Positions 38,230-49,358 of a DNA stretch of 64,000 nucleotides are shown here, one piece after another. The DNA is from Eutrigla gurnardus (Eukaryota > Chordata > Actinopteri > Perciformes > Triglidae). The stretch is taken from the NCBI GenBank assembly GCA_963514095.1, contig OY741267.1, forward strand, positions 28,776,356-28,840,355. Reading direction: 5' to 3'. The stretch's first letter is position 1; every line of letters begins with the position of its first letter. The position numbers and the translations under genes are program-made. Under the pieces are notes generated by a model. It worked only from the letters and a program-made list of their open reading frames with translations. It ran no database searches and was not told where the DNA came from.

Positions 38230-40629
38230 TTTTAAATAACCTCGGTACACCACACTTGAGTTAGGCAAACATCCATTCCCCCCCCTCGACCCTTAGCTCC
38301 TTGATCATGTCCTAGGATGGCAGTAATGACAGCGTTTAGTCCCAGTGATTGAGCATTACTCCGTGTTAGCTAACACCTCTCAGGAATCCAGCCGGAGGGG
38401 GAATCGACCATCAAACTGACAACCAGAGGCGCAATTAATGAGCTCAGGAAGAGTACAGGTTTCCTTTCTTTCTGAGAAGATAAGCAGTAAGGCAACGCAA
38501 CTGATGACATCTTTCAACAATTAAACAAGTATAAAAATGTCCTGATTGCAGAGTTTCTGACATCATTTGCAACAGTTGTTGTCGTCAAATACCAACGGCT
38601 GGTCAAATAGGATGCCTGAGAAAGACACATTGCTTTAAAATACCAGATACTAACATGTGTGTCATATAGAAGTGAGCTGTTATTTAAAATCGGCAGATTG
38701 GCGGTTGAAACCCCGGCTCCTCCAGTCCTCATGTTGAAGTGTCCTTGGGCAAGACTAATTGTATTTATTTGGAATATAGTTTTAAGTAGTGTGAGCAGAA
38801 AACACTTCTATGTGTCTGTGTGTGTTTGGAGAACTTGTTGATCCCAAACCACATGCACAGTATTCATTCATATCTTGTTCAGTTGAAATCAGTCCATGTC
38901 TATGTTAAATTTGACACTGCAGCTTCCGTTAAGATAAAACTCCCTCTGGGATTTTCCTCAAATCAAAGACGACCATGATTCTCGTTGTGTTTTTACAGAA
39001 AGACCTTATTTAGGAAAGAAATATGTACTAAATCCTGATTTGACCCTGTTTGAATTGTGGCATGAATTACTGCATCTCTTCTGTCGTGCAGGCTAGCAGT
39101 TAGCTTGCTTTGCTAGCTAGTTAGCTAACTTAGCTATTTCCAATCACACATGTAACCTTATCTAACCTGATGTGTTTTGTCCAGCATCTCTTTGTAAATC
39201 AGCCGGGAAGAGAAAGAAAGAGCGAGAGCAACGTTACATCCTGGTACCGAAACACACAGGCAGCGTAGCTTCAGAGAGACTCGATCTTCCGTTCACCAGC
39301 CTTGTTGCATATCACCCATAACTTTCTCGATTACTCGGAATGAGACATCAATGTTGTTCCCACACAGTCCGGTCTCCACTGTTCAATTCAACCGTGGCGG
39401 TTAGGAAGTGGAGGGAAAACCCCCTGGAAACCCCGCTTTCTGTGTGGCCTTTGAACCCCCGGGTTCAACAGGTCCTCAACCGACCGCCTCACCAGCTGTG
39501 TCCAGCAGCAATAAGACATCATGTATGTAATAAATACATTTGGCAAAAAAAATTAAATATTTAAATAAACAAGAAGTGATTTCTTTCTGCTTTAAAGAAG
39601 CTGCTTGAAGTCCCTTGACCCCTAAACATTTTCTTTTTGCTTTCATAAGCACAGACTGTACGGGACCAGAAATGGCCGTGCTAGACCACTAACAAGCCCC
39701 CACTGGCCCTTCTTAATAATCAGAGGCCTAACTGATGGAGACATGCCAAAGTGGTGGAAGGAGACTGAGTCTCCGTTAGTGGGCTACCGGAACCACCGCG
39801 GCCTCATGTGCATGTGCGCTGGCTTCCCTCGGTGCAGGAAATGCTGCCCCTCTGGAGACTATTACCCAGTAGCACCATTAGCACTGGAAGTCGGAAACCG
39901 AGCCGCTTTTGTCCTCCCGACTTCCCACTGCTGTGGAAACGGCACACATAAAGGCTGCACATCAGATAGAAAGAAAGACAACATGATAGGGAAAAGTGGT
40001 CGTTGGTGCGGTTTGTTGTTGGAGACACGTTAACCGACTGTCTATATGGAATTAATCAGCGTCTGACAGTCGGCTTTTTTTTTTTGCCATGAAAGAGGGG
40101 TGGGCTCTTTAGAGAGGCTGAAACACGCCACTTCCGCCGGGCCAACATTTTTCATTATTTTGGGGGTAGAAATATGTGAGGCAGTCAACGGCAAGAAACA
40201 ACTTACTTTTTTGATACTGTATAAATTGTGGCATGAATTACACGTTTAGCAATTTAAAAGATCACTTTAAACGTCAAGAAAATACCATATTGGAGTGTAA
40301 CTGTTGAAGTGTAAGAAGAACACCGAACTGAGCTTGGTAGAAAAAGCTCAGGTAAGATACATTTGTGATGTGTTGTGAGACACAAGGAATGTAGTTAACT
40401 AAGTAGTTTCACATCAATAATATGACGACAAACCTGCCACAAGCTCAGACTTTGTTGATGGCACAAATGATCCTTTAAATTTGACAAACCTCATGTGTAT
40501 TTCATGCTACAATGCAGAGATTGTTTGCCTCTTGCCATTGACTACAGTACACATTTATTCTGAAATAAGGCCCATTGGGAACACCTGAAGCGGATGACTT
40601 AGCCTCTCCATGGGGATGGTATTATTGGC
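38230..40629. other. Gene-free stretch with a repeat relic
   Basis: No exon recognised. CCGGCTCCTCCAGTCCTCAT and GAAGTGTCCTTGGGCAAGAC (about 38710-38756) are a fragment of a common teleost repeat. The stretch 39640-40030 has balanced composition and a 96-codon frame without any known domain. Confidence 0.5.
38700..38760 (+). repeat. Fragment of a common teleost dispersed repeat
   Basis: The words around AAGTGTCCTTGGGCAAGAC are known from a repeat scattered through fish genomes. Only about 60 bp remain. Confidence 0.5.
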
Positions 40630-40870
40630 CCGCAAATGAAAGGACTTTATTGCCACGTACATTTTCACATACAAGGAATTTGCCTTGGCGTTCAGTGCGC
40701 ACAATAGTTCAAAGAATATACGATAAAGAAAGTACTGTATTCTACCATAAATACAAAAGAAATGCCATAAATAAGACACTATATATACATATCCAGCCAT
40801 ACATATGACATATTTATAATATGTGCAATTTGACAGTGCAAAAATGTGTGCTAAAGTCCAATGACTGTGT
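40630..40870 (-). repeat. LINE-like 3' end in reverse orientation
   Basis: CTTTATTGCCACGTACATTT, ACAAGGAATTTGCCTTGGCG, AAATGCCATAAATAAGACAC and ATGTGCAATTTGACAGTGCA match the reverse complement of a fish retroelement tail as I remember it. No coding part is left. Confidence 0.5.
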
Positions 40871-43800
40871 GTGGATGGGTGGTGGTGGGGGAAGTTGGGG
40901 TCACCACCTTTCATATCTTTACAACCATGATTGATTGATTTCTTCACTACAGCACCAAATTGTATATTTAGCCTTTTAAGTTTGTTTAAACGAGTACCAG
41001 ACTGATGAATTTAACTTAAGCTAACATTTCTTCATATTTCAATACAAATTACAGGGAAAAAAAAATTGCAACGTCAGTTTCCCCCCCCCAACAAGTTACC
41101 ACACTGAACATGGTGAGGATTATTCCAGCTAAACGCCAGCGTGAGAACATTTCCATCGTACTGCCGACTGCAGCGCCTGCGCCGTTGATCTCAGTTCTAC
41201 AGAATAGGAGTGCTGATCAGTCTTATCATACCAAGTGTCAAGTTGTCATTATGTACACCGAGAAGCTTGACTCGGCTTCTACCAAATTAGTCAGCGGCAC
41301 AGCTGTGCGTGGTTATGAGTGTTGCAAAGGCATGTGGGCATGATGCAAAGCAAAAGTGGTGATTTCCACTTAATGTTGTACTATTTTAAGGTCTGTATTT
41401 TTCCATTTCATTTCAATTGATTACTGATTAATTACACGTCACTGGGAGGTGACTTAACAGTCTCTGATACTGTTACTTCCGTCTACTTTTACTTATCTAA
41501 ATGTAAGGGTGGAGGGTGCAGCATGTTAATATTGCAAAGCCCTCTGATCTGTGACTACATCAATACAACCCAACTGATTTTTATCAACTTGACTTATTGA
41601 CTTGATAATATGAAACGTCTGCAGGTTCTACTACGGTGTTGCCCAGGTGTTACCTCGGATCATTCTCCACCCTTTTTTATATCCACCCTGCACACAGAAA
41701 TACTGGAAACACAAGGTTTTTAGTAATTTGACGATTTTAAAATGTCATTCATGATACTGACACAAAAATATTAGCGGTGGCTAAATTGTTGACATTGATA
41801 AAAGCTGGTGGTGAGACTTTAGTACAAGTACTTTTCTCCTTTTCCAACTTGGGAACTCTCCCTTCAGGGACGGTGTTTTTCAGGAACAGCCATTGAATCA
41901 TGAATATGAACAGCAGCTGTGAGCCTGTGACTAACAAAAAAAAAACTTTCCACATCATGCTGATAAGATCGAGGACGAGTTCAAATTGGAAGAAGAATAA
42001 CAGAGGAGGGTTTTTAGTTTATATTATTACACAATCAGATGTCCATATGAGCCATTTTTTACGTTAAAGTGCCGCATTAGCTCTTTTACATCTCGTAACT
42101 TCACCTCCTGAACTCATAATCCCGTGTATTTGCCAGTCCACTAAAGAACGGTGGGCTGACTGCCAAACCCTTTTATAGTACATTATCTCTTGCACTCTTA
42201 TGGAGGAACATTCACTGTAAGTAATTTCTAACAGGTGTTGGATGAAGTTTGAATGCTATCTGGTGAAGAAAGAATTAACATAAGGTAGATATGAGTTTGG
42301 GCTCCGAGCCAAGTATGATTATAGGCTTCTTGACGGTGTTTACTCATACACCTGCAGAATGTGGAGAGCAGCGCAAACAAAGGATATTGAGTCCTGTTTC
42401 TGAGCAGAGGCAGAGCTACATGTGGAGAGCCATGTTGTCAGCATGTTGGAGACGTTTGAAAAGCAATCTTGATAGCGCGTTAGCATTATCTGTACACTGG
42501 GCAGATGCAGATAACACACACACAGAGGGTAATAAAAATATACATGGTGCCAAATCAAGTCTTTTTTAAAGTCACTAATATACTACTCACTACATGTCCA
42601 ATTGGGTGGAAAGCCTTTTAGACATGTAGCTTTGATTATTAGCAACTCAGGCCTTCATCACAGACTGAAACGTAAACAGAACTGCTAAAAAAAAACAAGA
42701 TTTCTACGGTGTCCCTGAGAGCTCAAAGCAATGCAAATAAACAAAGCACATGCAAATGAAGACCTTAACACACTAAAACAATCATTGTTTTATTTTTATT
42801 TTATAAATAAAAAGGTACATATTTGTGAGTTGTTGTTTAAAATGCAAGTCTTTAAAAGGAAATAGGAACTAGAAAGAATAGAGTGATGCACCGATGCATT
42901 GTTGGTTCTGGTCTTTCCCCAAAAAGGATTAAAAAATACCAAAATTAGAGAATAACCAGCCGTATCCTACATGCGATTTCTGGTGAATCATGAAAAACAT
43001 TAGAGATGTTTGCGAATCCCGGCGGACCCGGAGCCAACTTCGAGTTATTTTCAAAAAGACAGAACACTATAGCATAACAAAAAATAAAAAAAGCTTGACC
43101 TCAGAGCACCCTATTGCTTTTTTAAACAAAAACCTGCAACCCCGCCACCATATTTACATAGAATTCAGCCAGACGCCAGAGCTGCACGGCACACACAATA
43201 AAAATAACGAGACATCTCCGACTCATAATTTAACAAGAATGTAAATTCTATCCTATCAGCACGGTGCTCAACTCACTCGCGCTCTTATCAGGTATTTCAC
43301 CGACGTTAAGCTACATTACACACCAGCGCACATTAGCATCCAAGTCATTATCTGTATCTTTACATCGGGTTTGTGTCTTCTACGTACATCATGCGTATGC
43401 ATTTGTCCGGGTGCATATTTACACTAATTGTGAGGATGAAAGAAGGGGAGATGTGCAACAACTTGCCAGCCTGTGTGGCAGTGTGGTCGCAGGATTACGA
43501 CACACACACACACACACACAAACACACACATGGGCACGCATGGATGAAGGCACGTATTGTTAATTCCCTTGAGAAACGGACCACAAACTGGCTCTGTAAT
43601 GCAAAGAGGAAGCGCCGGGTCTCGCTGCCGAGGAACTTCAAAGGCCCCAGATGGGACGCTCATTTGCTCGGGGAGATTTTCTATTTAGATGCTGTTGCAG
43701 CGGCGGCACCACGGCAGCACTATCATGTATCTAAGGAAACCCCACATTAGGAATTCGGTTGTTTCTTTTATCACTTTTCTTTTATCTCTCTGGTTTGACC

Positions 43801-44033
43801 TCATTCTCCCTCGCCTGTCGTTCGCTCTTTTTTTTTTTTAAGTCTTAAGCTTGAGTGAGAAAAATACACAGTCCACGCATGCTTGACATAACTTTCCACA
43901 TCAAAACAGTATAAACACCGGCGATAACTTCCAACAATTTGTTTGTCTTACGGTTAGATATGCATCTACATGTCATGTGTTGTTTTAGTCTAAGCTTTTA
44001 AGTGTCCCGGTGATTCGTGTCCTGTCATGTGGT
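40871..44033. other. Gene-free stretch
   Basis: No exon or intact element recognised. It contains a short CA array (43501-43530). Frames such as 43373-43750 run through that array and carry no domain. Confidence 0.5.
43501..43530. repeat. (CA)n microsatellite
   Basis: CA dinucleotides with one AA interruption. Confidence 0.95.
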
Positions 44034-44052
44034 CCCCCCCCCCCCCCCCCCC
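44034..44052. repeat. Poly(C) tract, 19 C
   Basis: Cytosine homopolymer. Confidence 0.95.
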
Positions 44053-44408
44053 TCCCTCTAGTTTCATCTTTTCATGTCTGCCATCGTTTCCCTCACCATG
44101 ATTCGTAAAAATCCATTCGGGTAAAAATACTCGCTGTACCTTTTAGAAAATGTCACAAAAAAGTCATCATCGCCCCTTCATGTATACGTGTACTAATGTG
44201 AGGCTCTGTTGTAGAGCTCTGGGTGACCACAGTCACTACAATATATATTTTTTCTAATTACTTTCTGATTCAGTGACGACAGTAAGACGATATCAAAGCC
44301 TATTTGCCTCTTTGTATTGACTTTGCTGCGTTTTGTGTGAACACACCTTAATAAGTGAGTCATCGTGACGTCACCCGCTGGTTAGTGTTCTACGGTCTTT
44401 AAGGCTCT

Positions 44409-44915
44409 GTATTTTGGCCTTCGTCACCTTTGATTTTCTAAAACCAGTGAAGGAAGTGACCATATTTGGACTGTGGAGGAGTGACGGGTGGATCTGATAA
44501 AACACGTGCAGCAGAGCAGCAACCGTACTCGATCTGGATCCCTCTGGATCCTGGTGTGAACAAAGTTAGCTTCATAATTCAAGGTCAACTTTACCGCTAA
44601 GTGATCATCTTAGTAGCTAACTGCATTGGTAGTGACCTGTCAATCACAAGGTAGCCCCGCCCTAAAGCATCCCCTTTATGGTCGATTCGACTCTAAATGG
44701 ACCATGATGTACTAAATGAACATCATGCTGGATTGGAGAAGACTAGAAACAAGAGATTGTGACCATAAACCCAAGTTTATAATCTTAACTGAGATAATAA
44801 ATCAAGGTAAAGTCAGGTCATTTTCTCACTTCCATGCAATTAGACTTCTTTTTGGATCTAACGAGTTGCCCTCTGATAGCCAGCAGGGAGAATGCAAGAT
44901 AAGGCAGTACAGGGT
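44409..44915 (+). repeat. Dispersed ~500-bp repeat, copy 1
   Basis: Collinear with copy 2 (52905-53415). Shared words include GGAAGTGACCATATTTGGAC, GGATCCTGGTGTGAA, CTTAGTAGCTAACTG, GTGACCTGTCAATCACAA/GCGACCTGTCAATCACAA, CTAAATGAACATCATGCTGG and GAGATAATAAATCA. No frame codes for a transposon protein and I see no clear terminal repeat, so its class is unknown. Confidence 0.85.
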
Positions 44916-44933
44916 TGGTTGTATCTCTTACTA

Positions 44934-44935
<2 letters not shown>

Positions 44936-44996
<61 letters not shown>
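44936..44996. repeat. (GT)n microsatellite
   Basis: About thirty GT dinucleotides directly at the end of dispersed-repeat copy 1. It pairs in inverse sense with the AC array at 45091. Confidence 0.97.
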
Positions 44997-44997
<1 letters not shown>

Positions 44998-45087
44998 CTG
45001 GTTCCACATGGTCATTATGTCCACACAGACACTCATAAACATAATTGAAATGATGACTGATAAGGCAGAGGAGACGTGAGGAGTTAA

Positions 45088-45234
<147 letters not shown>

Positions 45235-45534
45235 GAGGATTGTGATAGGTTATCAGAGGCCAGGCCATACACAAACAGAGGCAGACGAGTCTCCGGACAG
45301 AGATGGAAAAAAAACGTGCGCAGACGCACACACGTGCAAACACATTAATTACATACCTGTACATCCTGGTAATTTGTGAGTGTACACATACGCGTGCGTG
45401 GGAGAGGAAGTCAAGGGGACGGGTAAACAAAGAAATACAGGAGGACGTGAACGGAGAGTCGTAGTGACTCAACAGCATTACCGTTCTGGCGCCTCAGTGG
45501 GGGAACGAACTCTGAACTCTACTTTATCGGCAAT

Positions 45535-45630
45535 GATATGTTGTGGTTTCTTTCTTTTGACAAATGTACTTATTATAAGTCGCTTTGGACAAAAACGTCT
45601 GCTAAATGCCCTAAATGTAAATATTACAGT
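45535..45630 (+). repeat. Tail of a fish SINE/LINE-like element
   Basis: ATAAGTCGCTTTGGACAAAA followed by CGTCTGCTAAATGCCCTAAA and TGTAAAT is the well-known teleost retroelement tail ('taagtcgctttggataaaagcgtctgctaaatg'). The head of the element is not recognisable. Confidence 0.7.
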
Positions 45631-47905
45631 ATTACTGGCTGGACAATCTGGTTAGTTTGTTTGTCAGAATCCCCCTTAACTTCCACTCATGAACAATTTG
45701 TAAACAAGCATCCTTGTCCTTGAAACCTTGATGACACCTCCTGTCTTTTTTAAGTGCAAGCAGACTTCAGTATTCATACTGGAATCCTCTGACCATGCAG
45801 GCATCAAGCTGTCTCTGAAATACGCTGCCATCAGGTGGTTCATGTCAGAAATGCCTCCACTCATTTTTTTTACACTCTTTCAGCCACTCCTTGGTGATAG
45901 GGATCATGCATCAAATACAAATGTGCAAATATAGCAAATACAAGTATATCATTTATGCAGGATAAAATGCAGCTAAAGCCAATTAAACAGTAAATTGCAG
46001 TTTCCACTGCATGTGTACTCAGACCTGCTGAAATATGACACGCACAATACGTTCACAAGGTAGGCAGGTTTTCAAGCATTATGTAACTGCATGTTTGCCC
46101 CAGTATCAGTTCAGATTACTATCTGGACCTCTTGATCGTATCGCGATAAAAGACTTGTTTGTTTGGGATCAACTAACCTCCACCTGTGAAACACCCGCCG
46201 GCAGCTCCGGATGGCAAACTATCACTGATTATTGTTACCCGAGTGTTGTCGTTACGCTGGATCAACGTTTATGAACAACAAATAAAACGGATGTCACGGG
46301 CAAGAGCAGAATTCCTCTTAGACAGAAGCAAGTTGCCTCACATCAAACACGTAAATCACTGCTAAACGGGGGTGATTTTAATTTCCACGTCGTCATCGTT
46401 TGATGTGAAAGATGAACGGCAAAATAATAATAAACCTCAAACATGGGTGATAAAATAAAAAAGTGCTTTGTCGGTCGAAATGGCATGTTAAGATACGAAA
46501 CGCATCTATACTTTTGATAAAAAAGTCACCGTACACTACCTAAGGACATTTTTTAAACCAGACCCAAACAATAAAATAAAACAAACAAACATGGTGCCAT
46601 GAAAACGTTAGAGCAGCACCTCTTTGATAAGATCCGCCTCGTAAATGAGCACCAATGGGTAGTAAAACCTGACTCCTTAATTGCTGTATCTATTTCACAA
46701 CTGCCATGTTTGAGTTGTGCAAGACTGTGCATATCAACAATACCTTGCAGTCCATGCACGATAAGACCCGATATTTATGAGAAAATAATAACAGTAGTAT
46801 TAAAAAGTACAACTAAGTGGTAGAAATGTATCAAGGTAACTCACCCATAGATGAACTCTCTCTTCGGGGGTTTCCACATATCTCAAAAGGTGTGATCCGC
46901 CTCTCGGGTTCAAGGTTTTTTCCTGTAATAAAGCAAATAATGTGATATAGTTGAGAGAATTTCATCTGGCATATTCTGTAGTGAAGTTGTGTCACGTATG
47001 TGAACTGTGCTGTCAAAAGTCAAATCAGACTGGAATGCTATAATAACAATCATTACTATTTCATAATGAAATAAAAATCAGGTCAGGTCAGGTCTTCAGG
47101 ACAATTTGGGGTTATTGTGAAAATAAATTAAACTAGATAACATCTTGTGATGGCATCGCACCAGCTACGATGCCAATTTGCATGCAAAGGCAGGAACTAC
47201 CAGGAGACACGGTTGTGAAATATATTAAACACCTGGCCAAGTACCCAAAACCACTTCTGTGGTAGTTCTCCAGGGCCCCATATAAAACAAAACCAGCGTC
47301 ACTGGTTAGCGTCATGCTACTTTCATCTTGGCGCATCTTAAGATATGCTAACGGGTTTCACAACCCAGAGGCCTACATGTATAAGTCCGTTGGTAACAGT
47401 GAAAAACGCAGCGGCTTTTCATGTGACCGAGGTGATAGGAGGCTTCAGTTCTAACACTTCTCATGCAATTCAGTTACGCAACGCCGGCACGCTCTGTGCT
47501 GCACGCTCCCCGGAGGATCTCCTGCACCGGCTGACTCAGGAATATCGTGCAAACCGCTGGACGGAAAAGCTGATGACTCAGATGTGAGGATCATCACAGG
47601 GAGGCGCAACATTTTTTAATGTAAAAATATGCAACGGTCAAGTTTTCTCTGAAAGAATGAATTAAAGGAGATGTGCAAATGAACAACCTTCTCAAATACT
47701 TCCAACATTCAAGCATCGTATTGCCTTTGTAACAGGATCTGTTGCAGGATTTAGTAAAAAATCTCAAGTGAGAAAATGCTGCTTTCAGTGAGTTTGCCGA
47801 CTACAAATGCTGGGATCTGTTCTTTTGACGCCTCCGTCAACCGTTAGAAAGTATTTTTTCACCAAAATATCTAATAATGAAGGTATAGACATAATGAATA
47901 GACTC
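45631..47905. other. Gene-free stretch
   Basis: No exon or repeat recognised apart from AGGTC pentamers repeated three times near 47080. Confidence 0.5.
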
Positions 47906-48355
47906 TCTCAAAGTAGGGATGCACGATATTGATTTTTTGAAGCCGATACCGATATCGATAACTTTCTGCTCCTCGGGACCGATACCGATACCGATAACCG
48001 ATAATATTGTTATTCGTTTTTGAATGTATATTCAGATCAAATTCAGGTCAAAAACACTAATGACTAAGCTTAGGTAGATTTAGCATAGCTTTGCCTTTTA
48101 CCAAACACCTAACCAGATGTATCACAGTGACATGATAATTATTACTATGAACAAAAGAAAGCCAAGAACAGTTTTGACTCTTCAATAAAATGACAATATT
48201 TATTTTTTTCAAATAAATATGTAAGTGAGTCAGTCAGTCAGTCAATGACAACTTTCCCTGAGCAGCATGGGATATGCACACACAAGTGCTGCTACATTAA
48301 ACTGTTGGTCCTGATCCACACAGAAATGTAAACTACGGTAATAGGCAGAAATATC

Positions 48356-48586
48356 AGCAAAGCAACAGCCACTACTGCGGATGTGATCCCCTCCATTCAA
48401 GCGCTGACGCGACTGCTAAAACAAACGTTACCAACAGACCACGGAGTGAAAACATCAAAGGAAACCCCGTTAAAAGCAGTGGAAACGCGTTTTGGTGACA
48501 TCGAGGAAAAGCCACTGTATTATCTCTCAACTATATTGGACCCGAGGTACAAGGACCGCTACTTCACCCGTGCATCAAAACGCTAA
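48356..48586 (+). pseudogene. Internal hAT transposase fragment, inverted relative to the BED finger
   Basis: The frame reads SKATATTADVIPSIQALTRL, then LKQTLPTDHGVKTSKETPLK and, near the end, LYYLSTILDPRYKDRYF. These match the middle of ZBED/hAT transposases (the 'LDPRYKDRYF' segment precedes the C-terminal hAT dimerisation domain). There is no ATG and a stop follows soon after ASKR. In an intact element this piece would lie downstream of the BED finger on the same strand; here it is on the other strand. Confidence 0.8.
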
Positions 48587-48587
48587 A

Positions 48588-48806
48588 CTACGGGCTCGCT
48601 GCTTCTTTAGCGGCGCCGGCGTCTTCATACGCTTTTAACACACCGTCGTAGCGATGGTGATGTGCGAGGTGACTTTTAAGGTTGGATGTATTAAAGCTCG
48701 ATGCCTTTTTCCCTCCTCTTGGAACTTCTGCATTGCATTTGTTACAAATGGCAAGCGATTCAGTTTCCTCAGAAACTTTGAAGTAGTCCCACATTACAGA
48801 CGCCAT
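48588..48806 (-). pseudogene. BED zinc-finger N-terminal fragment of a hAT transposase
   Basis: 72 codons from ATG at 48806 to a stop at 48588. VMWDYFKVSEETESLAICNK continues with the second cysteine (CNKC) and, after SSFNTSNLKSHL, the paired histidines AHHH. This is the C-x2-C … H-x(n)-H pattern and leading aromatic residues of BED fingers as found in ZBED proteins and hAT transposases, which bind DNA. The frame is open upstream to 49019 but the ATG at 48806 matches the usual N-terminus (MASV…). It stops shortly after the finger, at the junction with the opposite-strand fragment. A DNA-binding remnant without a catalytic part; expression unknown. Confidence 0.8.
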
Positions 48807-49291
48807 GCGTGTTTGTTTACTAGTCTTCCTCCTCCACTCGCTCGCAGCCTCTACGTCACAGCCAGGCATGAGAAGGGAGCGCTCGATTTGTGGATTAACT
48901 CCCTCCTCCGAAACCTGTGATACCACAGTAACCCCATCACATGCTAAACGGGAGGCGCCTAGAAAAAAACTAACGTCCCTCATCCCAATCCACCCGTATG
49001 ACTGTTTTAACACAAACATCCTATCGTCGGATTATCGGAGGTATTAATAATTGTATCGGATTTATCGGGTTGACGTCATAATTCCTATTATCGGGCCGAT
49101 AATTATCGGTCCGATAATTATCGTGCATCCCTATCTCAAAGCACACACACTCGTATGCCCCCCCCCCTTGATTTTCAGTATCAGCAGGTTTGATCACAAC
49201 ATTCACTGGACGTAATTACACACACGACTTTAGTTACCAACGCAACCTGATGGAGCTCATCTGGAAGAAGGACAAGCATTATGGAGGTCCC

Positions 49292-49294
<3 letters not shown>

Positions 49295-49356
<62 letters not shown>
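49295..49356. repeat. (TG)31 microsatellite
   Basis: Uninterrupted TG array. Confidence 0.97.

Positions 49357-49358
<2 letters not shown>

Larger units (their letters stand above)
47914..49133 (-). mobile_element. Rearranged hAT-type (ZBED-like) transposon with 8-bp target duplication
   Basis: The termini are TAGGGATGCACGATA (47914) and its exact inverse TATCGTGCATCCCTA (ending 49133). They are flanked by TCTCAAAG on both sides (47906-47913 and 49134-49141). Subterminal regions repeat CCGATAATTATCG-type words. Inside, the minus strand carries a BED-type zinc finger and the plus strand a transposase fragment, each annotated separately. The complete transposase, including the C-terminal dimerisation region, is absent, so the element cannot move by itself. 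An exact duplication with intact termini suggests it was mobilised in its present form by a relative. Confidence 0.93.

Noticed and set aside
39743..40033. 96-codon frame rich in Cys
   Set aside because: Cys spacing fits no zinc-finger pattern that I know; antisense frame also open.
40032..40085. 9-bp inverted repeat CCGACTGTC…GACAGTCGG followed by a T run, like a Pol III or bacterial terminator
   Set aside because: No RNA gene with internal promoter boxes is recognisable upstream; short stem with a 21-nt loop can occur by chance.
42882..42960. Possible hAT terminus (TAGAGTGATGCACCGATGC)
   Set aside because: Resembles a hAT end but no opposite end or 8-bp duplication could be located.
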